NCBI GenBank assembly: GCA_021018995.1
Contig: CM037587.1
Location: 72,559,604 to 72,623,603 of the forward strand
Direction of reading: 5' to 3'
Length of the DNA stretch: 64,000 nucleotides
From: Chloranthus sessilifolius
Taxonomy: Eukaryota; Streptophyta; Magnoliopsida; Chloranthales; Chloranthaceae
Position 1 is the first letter of the stretch. Every line of letters starts with the position of its first letter. Shown here one piece after another: positions 1-11,383 of this stretch. Both the position numbers and the translations under genes were made by a program. A model generated the notes under the pieces. It did no database searches. It was not told the DNA's origin and saw nothing but the letters and a program-made list of their open reading frames with translations.

Positions 1-692
1 GGGAAAATGGGGTGTGGAGATTTTGGAGGGTTTGTTGGGGATTTGAGGATATTTGGGGTCGAATAGGGTGGCTATGAGAAGCCTTCCATGCCATATAAGT
101 GCTCATCATTTCTTCCATGATGGCCATGGGATATAAGGGTGGATGTAGATTGCTCCTCCGATGGGGGAGATGTATGGGGTGGAGACTATGCTTGGGTTGA
201 TGTGAGGGGAAAATAGGGCATGACTTGGGTTGATGTAGGGGGCATGACTTGATTTGATTATGTGGGAAAATTAAGGATGCTTTGAGTGGAGGGAAAATGA
301 GGCGTATGTTGGCATGATGGAAAAATTGGTGCATTTTGGGTTTAGGGAAAAGAGGGTGTATTTTGGGTGAATGTGGAAGGGAAAGTGGGTGGACTTTGAC
401 TTGATGTGGAAGGAAAAATGGGTTCACCGAACGGTCCTGTGATGCTAAATGGGGGTTGGGTTGAGGGATTGGAGATGGGAATCTCCTCCATTTTGGGGTT
501 TGGGTTGAGGGATCGGAGATGGGAATCTCCTCCATTTTGGGATATGGTGGGGACATTTCGGCGGATGTTACCACCGATCACACCATGGTTTGATAACGGG
601 TGGGGTATGAGTTTTTTAGGTAAGACCCAAAGACCTTTTTCCTTCCTCTTCCCCCACGAGATGATGGCGGATTCTGTGATGCCATGTTTACG
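1..692 (-). pseudogene. Broken Ser/Pro-rich ORF with FPST-type repeats (inside element X)
   Basis: On the minus strand a possible start at 685 opens a short Gly/Arg/Lys-rich N-terminus. A change of frame then leads to a long Pro/Ser/Thr-rich stretch in which Phe-Pro-Ser-Thr recurs about every 9-11 residues, roughly between 420 and 180. At least two in-frame stops break it. I do not recognise the product. Compositional bias and frame changes suggest a dead ORF in the body of element X, whose LTR lies further right. A host gene fragment is possible but less likely. Confidence 0.3.
457..544. repeat. 44-bp tandem duplication
   Basis: Two near-identical copies, each with GAGATGGGAATCTCCTCC, start at about 457 and 501. 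The offset between matching bases is 44. It lies in the Pro-rich broken ORF and would duplicate about 15 residues with a frame change. Confidence 0.7.
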
Positions 693-1147
693 ACACCACA
701 AGATCTCTTTGGTTCTTTTTTATTTTTCTTGATTTGATTTTTTTTGTTTTTGGATTTTGTAGTGATTGACTTTGATGATGATTTGTTTGGAAAGCTCTTT
801 CTCTTTCTTTCCTCATGGTTCTTCCTCTATGGTGCTCTTTCAGGGCCTTAGATGTGACAACCCGACTTTTCCAATCACTTAGGTATAGAAACGGTCGGTT
901 TTCCAACCTATCAGTTAAATGATAAGCCGGAAAAATAGAGCACACATCAGAGTAAAGCGTAAATAATATCTTATATTAAAATAAATGCGGAAGCGAAAGG
1001 TAAATACAAGAACCATCGATGATGGCCGACCATTACCGAAATATGATTTAAACAGTAATCAAAAGTCAAGTATGAAACTATAAAATCAAACTAAAAGGCC
1101 CACAACTCAAAGTACACTCTGACCAAAAGTAAATAATAAACTAGATC

Positions 1148-1260
1148 CTAAGCCGGAAAATACTCCTCAGGAGGAACCTCTGACTCTTCCTCGAGTACGT
1201 AATCGATCGATCACCTCGTAGTCTCAATGCATGTCGTTTGACACTCGTGACGTATAGTCG
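1148..1260 (-). pseudogene. Acidic LTR small ORF, frameshifted copy in A 3' LTR
   Basis: This matches the 39-codon frame at 11681-11797 in the partner LTR but is 113 nt, so a non-triplet change breaks it. The C-terminal part (Asp-Tyr, a run of Glu, Pro-Pro-Glu-Glu, Tyr-Phe, stop) is still readable. A conserved hairpin sits upstream at 1265-1283. Confidence 0.5.
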
Positions 1261-3273
1261 GAGTGAGCTAACCAACAAAGCTCAATAGAAAAATATCATC
1301 AATGATATTGTATTTTAACTAACATGGGTTTCAAAACAAGTATCAAAATATTATATGTCAAAATCAGAAATACAGGTAAAAATAGAATTTAAGTGCAGAA
1401 ATTATATGCAAGATTAGTTTCTAAATATGTGAAAATAGATTCAAGAACAATGCAGAATTTCAGTGTCTTAGTGCCTCTAATTTCTATATATAAAGTTCAG
1501 TAATTCATGACTTAATTCTCAACTTAAAATACCTCCCGAGTAAACTATATCTCGAGAGCAGGAAATAGCCGATGGAAACCCCTACCTACCATCGTCGTTC
1601 ATGAACCTTTTTTCAGGATGCAACAAGCCCCTACACTCAGAAGGGAAACTTGTGCCAGGAAGATGTTCAAGAATTTTTGAGGGGTTGTTTATGTCAATCA
1701 TAAAATAGATGCAGATACTAATATAAATCAGATGCAAGTTTCTTATATAGAGTTCAGATTCTTGATTTCAGATTTTCAGCTTTTCAGAGCTTCAGCAGAT
1801 TCAAGTTTCAGGATTCAGGTAGATTCTAATTTTTTAGTTTTTTATCTCAAATTTTAGAACACAGAAGTGATTTCAAAGGCATATGCAAGTTCAAAGATTC
1901 TAATTCAAAATATCCATGCGCGTTAAAATAAAATACTGTAAAGATGATATTCTCCTACCAAAACTTGGAGTTGCGCGAAGTCAAGCAAAATCCTATTGAT
2001 GGCATCTCGCCCTTATTCTATATAAAAAATATATGAAGATGCATCAAGGTTATCTCTAATCACTAATAATTTAGACCTATTTAAGGGTTCCCTCAAAATC
2101 GAGTCGAAACGGGCAAGTTTGTTCCAATTTAGAATTTGACGTAACTTTCCCCTAATTTTTTATCCTTCAAAACGATTGATTCATGAGTTGGTAAAAACCC
2201 AAAAGTTGTAGAGTTTGTTGTTCTATTTCCAACGCAAAATGGATTATGTCAATCGGAGTTCAGAGTAAAAAGTTATGGCTAAAATACCAAGATAGTATCG
2301 GAAAGAAAATGAAAATAAAGATAATTTGACGTAACCTTTCCCTAATTTTTTGACCTTCAAAATGATTGATTCACGAGTTAGTGAAAACACAAAAGTTGTA
2401 TATGTTGATGTTATCTTTCCAACACAAAAAGAATCATGTTAATCGAATTTCAGAGTAAAATATTACGAATAAAATATCAAGACAATATCGGAAAGAAAAC
2501 GAAAACAAAGACAAAAACCAAGTTCTGTCCTTGCTCGAGCGATGTGATTTTTCACCTCGTTTTCACCATAATCGAATCCCACACATTCCCAAAATAGAAC
2601 CCAAGTTTAATCTATTGATTCTAAACCTTAAACTCAATAAAAATCATACCTTTAATCAAGGATTTCACGCTTTGAAACGAGTCACGCAAACGGAGTTTCG
2701 GAACGAAATCGACGGATTTCCTCGACAATTCACGTCGCAATCGCTCCTACGAGTTCACTAGGATCACTTCTATTTGTTCCTAATGATCTCACCCTCTTCC
2801 AATCGTTGAAAATAAATCCAAGGGTTGATTCAATCTTGCCCTAGGTTTATGGATCTCAAACGAAATAAGTTTTAGAGAAAAGGTTTCACAAAATAGATCT
2901 CACAATCGATGGCACGATAAGGGCAAACTTTTGTAATAATAAAATGACTAAAAACACAGCTAGGTTTTTCGACGTATAGCTCTTATCTCCTCTTTCTCTC
3001 TAAGCAAATAAATTTTAGAAGGCCTTAACCTAAAGCATACGGGAATACCATTCCTCTTATAAAAGGATATGTTAAGCACACACACACCTTAGTGTGTTAA
3101 ACTTCTAATTCCAACAACTTAGGTCCAGTGTTGAGCGGCCACACCGAGGTCGGTACAGGACTTTTGCACGAGGGTCCAAATGGCTCAAAATCAGAATCTG
3201 TTCGCACAATCACATCTATATAAAAATCCAAACAAATGGCAACGTCGGTTGCCGAGCCGAATACGTACACAGG

Positions 3274-3426
3274 CACTACAAAAAATAAGACTATTAGCAA
3301 CAATTTTTTTAATAAAAAACTGCCGCTATTAGTCCTGTCGCTACAAAAAACTACCGCTATTAGTCTTGCCACTACCAAAAATTGCCTTAACAGTAAGTTT
3401 CGCTAAAACACCTTATTTTTGTAGTG
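3274..3426. mobile_element. 153-bp MITE with CACTA-type ends
   Basis: It starts CACTACAAAAAATAAG and ends CTTATTTTTGTAGTG, which are inverted repeats of each other with slight mismatch. The 3-bp repeat AGG flanks it at 3271-3273 and 3427-3429. The matching place in the other LTR (near 13799) and in the solo LTR (near 7842) lacks it, so the empty site is visible and the insertion is later than element A. CACTA ends with a 3-bp TSD are typical of En/Spm-type non-autonomous elements. Confidence 0.93.
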
Positions 3427-3467
3427 AGGGTCGGTCTGATTTGAGTCCAAAAATATGAGTCTTTACA

Positions 3468-3481
3468 TTCTACCCTCCTTA
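3468..3481 (-). promoter_or_regulatory. Polypurine tract of element A
   Basis: Read on the minus strand this is AAGGAGGGTAGAA directly before the 3' LTR. That is the position and composition of a plus-strand primer. Confidence 0.8.
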
Positions 3482-4267
3482 GGAAATTTCGTCCTCGAAA
3501 ATGTAATGGGTAGCTTAAGTAAGTCTACGATACGCCCTTATTCCTACACAAGTTCTTATCAAGACATAATCGAAACAGTTCAATGTCTAATGAGAATGGG
3601 TCGCGATGTGATAGGCTTCACTACGCACGCTTTTTAAGGGTCAGGATCCATAGTAATCTGGATGTAGTGCGTGTGGCATCTCATACTGTTATAGATGATT
3701 GCATTTGTACATGGATGCATACCTTCCCAAGTGTCACGTGCCTGGAAACATACTTCATCGTCACTCAACCTAGCACACACACCTACCTCATCCCTTTTCT
3801 CACTAAACCACATACACTATGACGGTGATTTCTCGAGTAGAAATTTCAGATGTCAGAATCGAATACTTGTTCAGAAGCGTAACCACATGCCTTGTATACA
3901 TGTTCTAATTGATGACACAGGTTCTAACTGATACATGGTTCTAGCCGAGAACGAATAAATATGATATTTAAGATTTTATTGTGTGATCGTTATAGAAATA
4001 TGTAATGTTTGTTTGAAAAAGGAGTTTTAAATGTCAAAAGTACTTATATTTTTCTTACATCTATATAGTTTATGATTACCTTCATTCGAAAAGTTATAGA
4101 AATTACTCGCGGATTTCTCCTTTATGCTCCCAAGTGGCTTCCTTTGAAGAAGAATGGTTCCGTTACTTCACGAGTACTAAGAGAATGCTCTTGGTTCTTA
4201 AGATCTGCTCTTTACGATCAAAGATCTGGTTCCTCAACCAAGGATAAATCTTCCTGGAACTCAATAG
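3482..4267 (-). other. 3' untranslated part of element A
   Basis: About 790 bp between the decayed chromodomain and the PPT. I see no domain on either strand. Short open frames here are chance frames. No additional ORF like that of element B is present. Confidence 0.5.
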
Positions 4268-4640
4268 GCTGGTAGTCCAATACGTGAGTCGGATCCTTCA
4301 CGTACTTCCGCAACATGGACACGTAAAACACATTGTGCATGCCCGATAGCTATGGTGGCAAGGCTACACAATAAGCGACCTTGCCGACTCAGCCCAATAC
4401 CTCAAAAGGTTCAACATAGCGCGGACTCAGCTTCCCACGCTTTCCAAAATACATCACGCCTTTTGTAGGAGAGATTTTGACAAAAATGTTATCTCCCACC
4501 TGAAATGCAGGTATTAGTGATAAAACACAAATCACAACAATATCGAGGTGACCAATGCTACAAAGCTCACCTGAAACTCAATATGGTTCCTTTTAAGATC
4601 AGCGTAGCTCTTCTGACGACTTTGAGCAATGCATAACCTC
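4268..4640 (-). pseudogene. Integrase C-terminus and decayed chromodomain of element A
   Basis: Read on the minus strand, segments match the tail of element B: a KGVMxFGKRGKLSPRY-like stretch, then a VFxVSMLRKYVKDP-like stretch. Frame changes and stops separate them. The aromatic-rich chromodomain end is no longer readable. Confidence 0.6.
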
Positions 4641-5638
4641 TCACGTTAATTGAACTATTTCGGTCATACTCTCCACGATCTCGGGGCCTAAAATGAGTTT
4701 CTTACTCACTTCTTCCCAATTAAGCGGAGACTTGTACCGCCGTCCATATAAGGCTTCGTAGGGTGCCATGCCAATGCTAGCCTGGTAACTATTATTATAG
4801 GCAAACTCAATCAAGGGTAAATGTTGGTCCCATGACCCCTGAAAATTCAGCATGCGAGCATGTAGCATATCCTCTATAATCTGATTCACCCTCTTAATTT
4901 GCCCATCGATCTGAGGATGGAATGTCGTGTTGTAATCGAGCTTGAAACCCAACCCTTCCTGAAATCGTTACCAAAACTGAGATGTGTACATCGGGTCTCT
5001 GTCAGATATGATACTGATCGATATACCATGCAGCCTAACTATCTCCTTGATGTATAACTCTGTGAGCTTGTTGGTGGTATACGACGTATTATCAGGCAGG
5101 AAGTGTGCAGACTTAGTCAATCGATCCACAATGACCCAGATGGCATTGTGTTTTCTCAATGTCCTTGGCAACCCCAAAATAAAGTTCATAGAAATGGCCT
5201 TCCATTTCCACTCGATTATCGGTAGTGGTTGCAACAGTCCTGTCGGATTTTGGTGATCCATCTTTACTTGCTGGCACACAAGACATCTCGAGACATACTT
5301 AGCAACATCTTTCTTTAAACCTCTCCACCAGAAACTTTTCTTTAAGTCTTGGTACATTTTGGTACTGCCAGGGTGAATAGCGTACATAGACTTATGAGCC
5401 TCTTTCAAAATGGTGTCCTGAAGCTCAGTACTAGTTGGTACGCATATCTGGTCTCTAAACAACAACGTGTCATTGTCCTTGATAGAAAAATATATTTTAC
5501 TTTCCCCAATCACATCACGTCTGATAGCCATAAGCTCATCATCCGTCATCTGAAGTCTGCGAATGTTCTCATACAGAGTAGAATGTATCACTAGCGTAGC
5601 CATTAACGCACCTGAACCTTTTACATCAAATCTCATGC
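4641..5638 (-). pseudogene. pol: Integrase of element A (broken)
   Basis: Read on the minus strand from 5636, a zinc-binding HHCC domain comes first (HxxxxxIHPG, then CLVCQQVK near residue 115). The catalytic core follows with the second Asp in ISDRDP and the Glu in VNQIIEDML. The first catalytic Asp of the usual SMDF motif is Asn here. A stop near 4968 and a frame change split the core. The GMAPYEALYGRR stretch near 4750 is typical of chromoviral integrase. The N-terminal end is cut by the solo LTR at 5644-7882. Confidence 0.88.
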
Positions 5639-5643
5639 TACTT

Positions 5644-7882
5644 TGTGACGACCCGACTTTTCCAATCCCTCAGGTATAGGAAAGGCCGGTTCGCCAACCT
5701 ATCGAATAAACGATAAGCCGGACAAACAGGGCACATATCAGAGTAAAGCGTAATAAATATCCATAGCTAAAATAAATGCGGAAGCAATTAAAAGTAAAGA
5801 ACCACCGATGATGGCCGACCATCATCGAAACATGGCTCATAACAGAAATCAACGTCAAATATAAAACTATGGTATCCAACTAAAATGGGCCCACAAATTC
5901 AAGTCTAACTCTCACCACAAATAAGAAAATCAGTAAGTTCTATACTGGGAAAAACTCCTCAGGAGGAACCTCAAGCTCTTCCTCAGGCACGTAGTCAGGA
6001 TCAGTCTCACAGCCCTGAATAGCCACGTCAGTACCTGAACCTGTGACGTATAGTCGGAGTGAGCTAACCAACAAAGCTCAGTAGAAGAAAGACATCTACG
6101 GCATTTTACTTTAACTAACATGGTTTCAAAACAAATATCGGAATATAGCTTGTCAAACATATAAGCAGATAATAAACTGAATTTAGGTGCGGAAATCATA
6201 TGTAAGATTTATTTCTAAATGTGTGAAAATAGTTTCAAGAACAGATGCAGTGTTTCAGTGTCTTAGTTTCTCTAACTTCTATATGCAAAGTTCAGTAATT
6301 CATGACTTAATCCTCAACTTAAAATACCTCCCGAGTAAACTATATCTCGAGAGCAGGAATATAGCCGATGGGAACCCCTACCTACCATCGGCGTTCATGA
6401 ACCATTTTTCCGGGTGCAACAAGCCCCCGCGTAATGGGCGAAACTTGTGCCAGGAAGTTATTCTGGAATTTTTGGGGGGTCGTTGAGGTCAATCATAAAA
6501 CAAATGCGGATACTAATATAATCGGATGGAAGTCTCTTATACATAGTTCGAGTTCTTGATTTGAGATCTTGAGCTTAAGCGATTGAGTTTGAGATTCGTA
6601 GATTTAGATTTTTAGTCATTCATATCAATTTCAATTTACAGATGTGATTTCAATGGCATATGCAAGTTCAAAGATTTTAATTCAAAATATCCATGCGAAT
6701 TAAAATAAAATACTGTAAAGATGAGATTCTCCTACCTAAAACTCGGAGTTATGCGAAGTCAAGCAAGGTCCTATTGATGGCCTCTCGCCCTCAATCTACA
6801 TCACAATATACGTTCATGCATTAAGATAAACTCTAATTACTAATAATATAGACCTATTTAAGCGTTTCCTCAAAAACAAGTCAAAACAAGCAAGTTGCGC
6901 CAATCCTAGAATTTGACGTAACATTCTCATATTTGTTTGACTATCAAAACGATTGATTCATGTGTTGGTCAAAACATGAAAGTTGTAGATTTTTATATTA
7001 GCTTTCCAACTCAAAACGAATCGTCTCAATCAGAGTTCGCGATAAAAAGTTATGACTAAAATACTAAGGCAATGCCGGAGTTCGGTGATACCTCGCTCGA
7101 GCGATGATAATAGCTCGCTAGAGCGATTTGATATAATATTCTCATATTTTTTTGACCATCAAGATGATTGATTCATGAGTTGGTCAAAACATGAAAGTTG
7201 TAGATTTTTCTATTAGCTTTCCAATGCAAAAAGAATCGTCTTAATCGGAGTTCGAAATAAAAAGTTATGACTAAAATACTAAGGCAATGTCTGAGTTCGG
7301 TGATACCTTACTCGAGCGATGATAAAAACCGACGGGTTTTCTCAACGATTCGCGCCGCGATCGATCCCACGAGTTCACAGAGACAACTCCAACACGCCCC
7401 CAATGATCTCAACCTCTCCCAATAGCCAACTACGAATCCAAGGTTGATTCAAGTTCTTTCTAAGGTTTAAGTGTTTTCAACAAAGAGGGTTCTAGAGAAG
7501 GAGGTTTTCTAAACCGATCTCCTACGATGATTGAAGAAGAGAGAAGGAGTTTCACACGGTTGGGTAACTATCCTCTCTTAACAAAACCTAGTATAATACG
7601 GGAATACAATTCCTTCTTATAATAGGATTGCTCACAAAGTAAAACACACACACACATCTTATGTATTATACACTTCTAATTTTAAAACTCAAGTCCGGTG
7701 TTGAGCGGCTACACCGAGGTTGGTGCACAACTTTCGCACGAGGGTTCAAATGGGCTCTAAATTAAAATCTGTCCGCACAATCACATCTAGATAAAAATCC
7801 AAAACAAATGGTGACGTCGATTGCCGAGCCGAATACACACACAGGGTCAGTCTAACTCGGGTTCAAAATACGGGTCTTTACA
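5644..7882 (-). mobile_element. Solo LTR of an A-related family nested in element A
   Basis: 2239 bp, similar to the LTRs of element A but more diverged, in the same orientation. The repeat TACTT flanks it exactly at 5639-5643 and 7883-7887. Pol sequence continues on both sides, RNase H at 7944 onward and integrase up to 5638. No internal sequence remains, so it formed by LTR-LTR recombination after an independent insertion. Confidence 0.95.
5940..6056 (-). CDS. Conserved acidic small ORF in the solo LTR
   Basis: 39 codons including the stop, with no internal stop. It starts at the conserved Arg-Leu-Tyr-Val-Thr-Gly and ends with Asp-Tyr-Val-Pro, Glu residues, Pro-Pro-Glu-Glu-Phe-Phe-Pro and a stop. 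It has exactly the length of the frame at 11681-11797. No start Met is evident, so it may be a 3' exon. The conserved hairpin lies just before it at 6061-6079. Function is unknown. Confidence 0.45.
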   Translation of the reverse strand, partial: RLYVTGSGTDVAIQGCETDPDYVPEEELEVPPEEFFPV

Positions 7883-7887
7883 TACTT

Positions 7888-9464
7888 AGAGCCATATCTT
7901 CCAATAGATGCTATCGTCGCACCCTTACGGTGAGATGTAATAACTAAGCAGAGAACTTTCGACTTAACGCATCTGCCACTACGCTTACTTTTCCGAGGTG
8001 GTACTGGATGGTATAATCATAATCTTTCAAGAATTCCATCCATTGGCGTTGTCTCATATTCAACTCCTTTTGTGAGAAGAGATACTTAAGGCTCTTATAA
8101 TAAGTGAATATATCAAAGGTCTCCCCATAAAGGTAATGCCTCCAGATCTTCAAGGTAAAGATCACTGCAGCCAACTCAAGTTCATGTGTCGAATAATTCT
8201 TCTCATGGTCTTTTAGCTATCTAGACCCATAAGAAATTATTCTCTCATTCTGGTTAAGCATACAGCCTAAACCTCCATACAATGCATCACTGTACACTGC
8301 AAAGCCTCCCTTGCTTGACGATATAGTAAGTACTGGCGCAGTAGTCAATCATTTCTTGAGTTCCTGAAAACTCTGCTCACACTGTTCTATCCAATCAAAC
8401 TTAGTATTCTTCTTTGTAAGTTGTGTAAGCGGACCTGATATCTTGGAGAAGCCCTCCACAAACCTTCAGTAGTAGCTTGCCAAACCGAGGAAACTACGAA
8501 CCTCTGTAACCATCTTCGACTGATCCCAATTCATCACCAACTCAATCTTTGTTGGGTCAATTGTAATACCGGTCTCAGAGACAACATGGCCTAAGAAACT
8601 GACTTGCTCAAGCCAAAACTCACACTTGCTAAGTTTTGCATATAACTGATGTTCTCTGAGGGTTTATAAAGCTACTCACAAGTGTTGCTCATGTTCTTCT
8701 CGCATCTTTGAATAGATAAGGATGTCGTCTATAAAAACTACTACAGACTTATCCAAATGTAATTTGAATATCCGGTTCATCAAGTCCATAATTGATGTGG
8801 GTGCGTTTGTCAACCCAAATGGCATGACCAAGAAGTCGTAGTGTCCATATCGGGTTCTGAATATTGTCTTTTGAATGTCTTCAGATTTGACTTTCAACTG
8901 ATGGTAGCCTGGCCTCAAGTCAATATTCGAGAAGAACCTTACTCCTTGTAACTAATCGAACAGATCATCAATTCTCGAAAGCGGATAGCGGTTCTTAATT
9001 ATCAACTTATTTAGCTGGCGGTAATCAATGCAAAGCCGCATTGAACCATCTTTCTTCTTTACAAACAAAATCGGTGCTCCTTAGGGTGACACACTCGGTC
9101 GGATAAAACCTTTATCTAGCAGTTCTTGAAGTAGCTCTTTCAACTCTTTCAATTCTGCAGGCGCCATTCGATACAGAGCTTTCAATACAGGTTCGGTACC
9201 CGACGCTAACTCAATCGCAAACTCAATCTCCCTGTCAGGTGGTAATCCAGGATGATCTTCAAGAAAAATATCTGGATACTCGCAAGTAATCATAATATCT
9301 ATAATATTTTTCTTCTCCTCCTTATGATCTTGCAAGTATGCCAGATAACCACAACACCCATTCCTCATCATACGGTCTGCTCGAATGGCAGAGATAAACG
9401 GTACCACGCAGGATTTGACTCCACAAAATTGAAAAGATTTTCTCTTCAGCGGGTGGAATGTCAC
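7888..9464 (-). pseudogene. pol: Reverse transcriptase and RNase H of element A
   Basis: Read on the minus strand from 9464, the pre-RT segment ends with [22 protein letters not shown] follows with [29 protein letters not shown] and the catalytic FIDDILIYS near 8700-8740. RNase H runs to [16 protein letters not shown] near 7950. Stops occur near 9080, 8675 and elsewhere. The frame is cut at 7883 by the solo LTR insertion. Domain order and motifs are those of Ty3/gypsy. Confidence 0.9.
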
Positions 9465-9793
9465 AATTTTCTAAAGATAATCCACGCTCGCGTGATAAGC
9501 AGGTAACCAATTCATCCCTAGTATCACGTCAAACCCTTCCATGCTCAAAATAATCAAATCAACTATAGTCTCATGGTCTTCAATCATCACACTCACAGAT
9601 TGACACACAGTATCGGTGCTCACTGAGTTACCTGTAGGAACTGACACTGCCTAGATGAAATCAAGGGCCTTGGGAATGATGCCCAGCTTCTCTGTGAACA
9701 ACAGAGTGACAAAAGAATGGGTAGACCCGAGGTCTATCAACACTCGCGCTTCAATTTTGCTTACGTCACCCTCACGACGCATAAAAAGGGTAC
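9465..9793 (-). pseudogene. pol: Protease of element A
   Basis: Read from 9793 on the minus strand, Gly-Thr-Leu follows the splice junction. The aspartic protease motif VLIDLGSTHSFV comes next, with Asp in the usual D-x-G-S/T setting, and then GFDVILGMNWL. A stop lies in the middle part. It is in frame with gag only if the intron at 9794-9920 is removed. Confidence 0.85.
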
Positions 9794-9920
9794 CTTAGTT
9801 TAGACAAGTGTTTCAATTAAAATTTTCTAAGGATGTGTGTTCATCCATAATTTATTAAATACCAAGCAATTATCTATATAACAAAATAAAATAAGAAGAC
9901 ATCTCAACATTTAATAATAC
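9794..9920 (-). other. Short GT-AG intron between gag and protease, element A
   Basis: 127 nt on the minus strand, donor CCAAG|GTATTATT and acceptor AACTAAG|GTACCC. Reading through gives a stop within a few codons. Removing it gives Asn-Asp-Val-Ile-Gln-Gly-Thr-Leu in one frame, which matches element B at the same codon. The sequence is AT-rich. Confidence 0.65.
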
Positions 9921-11212
9921 CTTGGATCACATCGTTTGACATTCTGGCTTGCTGAGCTGTCACGGCATAGGCTCGACCTTGAATAGTAGGTCGGGTCGAT
10001 CTCTGAGTAGATGTCGAACTAGTTCTTCCCTTATCCTCTTAAGGACAGTCCTTAACCATGTGTCCGATTGTGCCACACCGAAAACACACTCCAGTGCTCC
10101 TCCTGCAATCCTCAGTCCTGTGTAGTTTCCCACACGTTAGGCACGTAGTGATCGAAATAAAAGATGGCGCCTGAGAGGATCCCTGTGCCACTGAAGCTCC
10201 ACTAGCCATAGAACCCGCTGGTCGTACAGATTGCACAGGTGATGATGCTGCCGATCTCTGATAAGGGGTCAGTCCAGAAGAAAATGTTGGTCTAGAAAAT
10301 ATAGGTTGAATAAGGTTCACTGGCGGCTTCGTAAACTTGGCTCTCTTATTCTCATAAGCACCTGACTGCCCTTCCACAACCCTGTCCTTGTTCGGTTGAC
10401 TCCTTCTCACGAATCGCTTCTGAATTTCTTCCTCAGCTATGAGGGCCTTTGACAGTACTCCTCCATATGTTTCTATTTCCCACAACCACGCTTTCCTGTA
10501 TACTCAGCCTAAGACCCAGCTGAAATTTTCTGGCCTTCATCATTTTAGTGGCTACATGATGAGGTGTAAACCTCGAAAGTCGTGTGAACTCATTTCCATA
10601 CTCATGCACTAACATTGTCCCCTACTTCAGCTCGATGAATTGGACTTCCATCTGATGTCTGACGATCTTGGGAAAGTACTGATCGTTGAATACCTCGATA
10701 AACTCAGGCCATGTCCAAGGAGTATTGGGAAACTCCTGCTCCCTGTGTCTAGCCACGGACTTCCACCATGGTCCAGCCTGTCCGTCCAGTTTGAAGGTTT
10801 CCCAACGAACCTACTCGACATCGGTGCACTAAAGTACTTCAAATATATTTTCCATCTCATCCAACCAACCTTCGGCCTCCATTGGATCGGTCTGTCCAGA
10901 AAAATTTGGCGGTCTCATACACCTGAATTCGGCAAATCCGGAGGATTGTTGTTGCTGTCCTGCGACAATCAGCTCTGCTTGGTGGGCAATGGTAGTAGTC
11001 TGCTGAGCCATAGATGCGGTCTGCTGAGCTATATTGGTGGCCAGATTTTCCAACACTTGCTCCATTCTTCCATCTTTACCTCTTCCAACTCCAACCGGAA
11101 CTGTGTTGGAGCCGGTTGAGAAAGCGACTCCCGTAGAGACATCGACGCCTTCAGGGATGTCCTCTAACGGAACTGTACTACCTCTGACACTGCCTTTAGG
11201 TCATGGGGCCAT
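9921..11212 (-). pseudogene. gag: Gag of element A
   Basis: The frame opens at 11212 and meets a TGA at the fourth codon. A Gln-rich coiled stretch, then FRxMRPPNFSGQTDPMEAEGW, and later GPWWKS-type sequence mark a Ty3/gypsy capsid. A frameshift near 10830 and a stop near 10615 break it. The nucleocapsid part near 10039-10150 has two CCHC knuckles, CxxCxxxHxxxxC with CLTCGKLH and CFRCGTIGHMVKDC. The following sequence leads to the intron donor. Confidence 0.88.
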
Positions 11213-11368
11213 GCTGATCTGTCATTGTGAAAACAACATCGGTCAGTATTCAGATTGTGACCATAATCATGCACACAATCATAGTGGGCTCAGGACCTAA
11301 CAACATAACTCTGATGCATACCGGGTCACGGTTGGGTTCTCATGGGTCCTTAGAGAATCTAAAGCCAC
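11213..11368 (-). other. Leader between PBS and gag of element A
   Basis: About 155 bp with no domain visible on either strand. Confidence 0.4.
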
Positions 11369-11381
11369 GGCTATGATACCA
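11369..11381 (-). promoter_or_regulatory. Primer binding site of element A
   Basis: TGGTATCATAGCC on the minus strand, two bases after the 5' LTR. It matches the initiator tRNA-Met 3' end with one mismatch from the usual TGGTATCAGAGCC. Confidence 0.88.
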
Positions 11382-11383
11382 AT

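Larger units (their letters stand above)
853..3467 (-). repeat. 3' LTR of element A
   Basis: 2615 bp, pairing over its length with 11384-13838. Without the MITE at 3274-3426 it is 2462 bp, against 2455 bp for the partner. Read on the minus strand it starts TGTAAAGAC and ends GTTGTCACA-like. The related solo LTR at 5644-7882 is visibly more diverged. Confidence 0.93.

Noticed and set aside
1..847. Intact host gene at the left edge
   Set aside because: Stops and frame changes throughout, and continuity with element X across the insertion of A.
4072..4275. Plus-strand 67-residue frame
   Set aside because: Complement of the decayed 3' part of element A pol; no domain.
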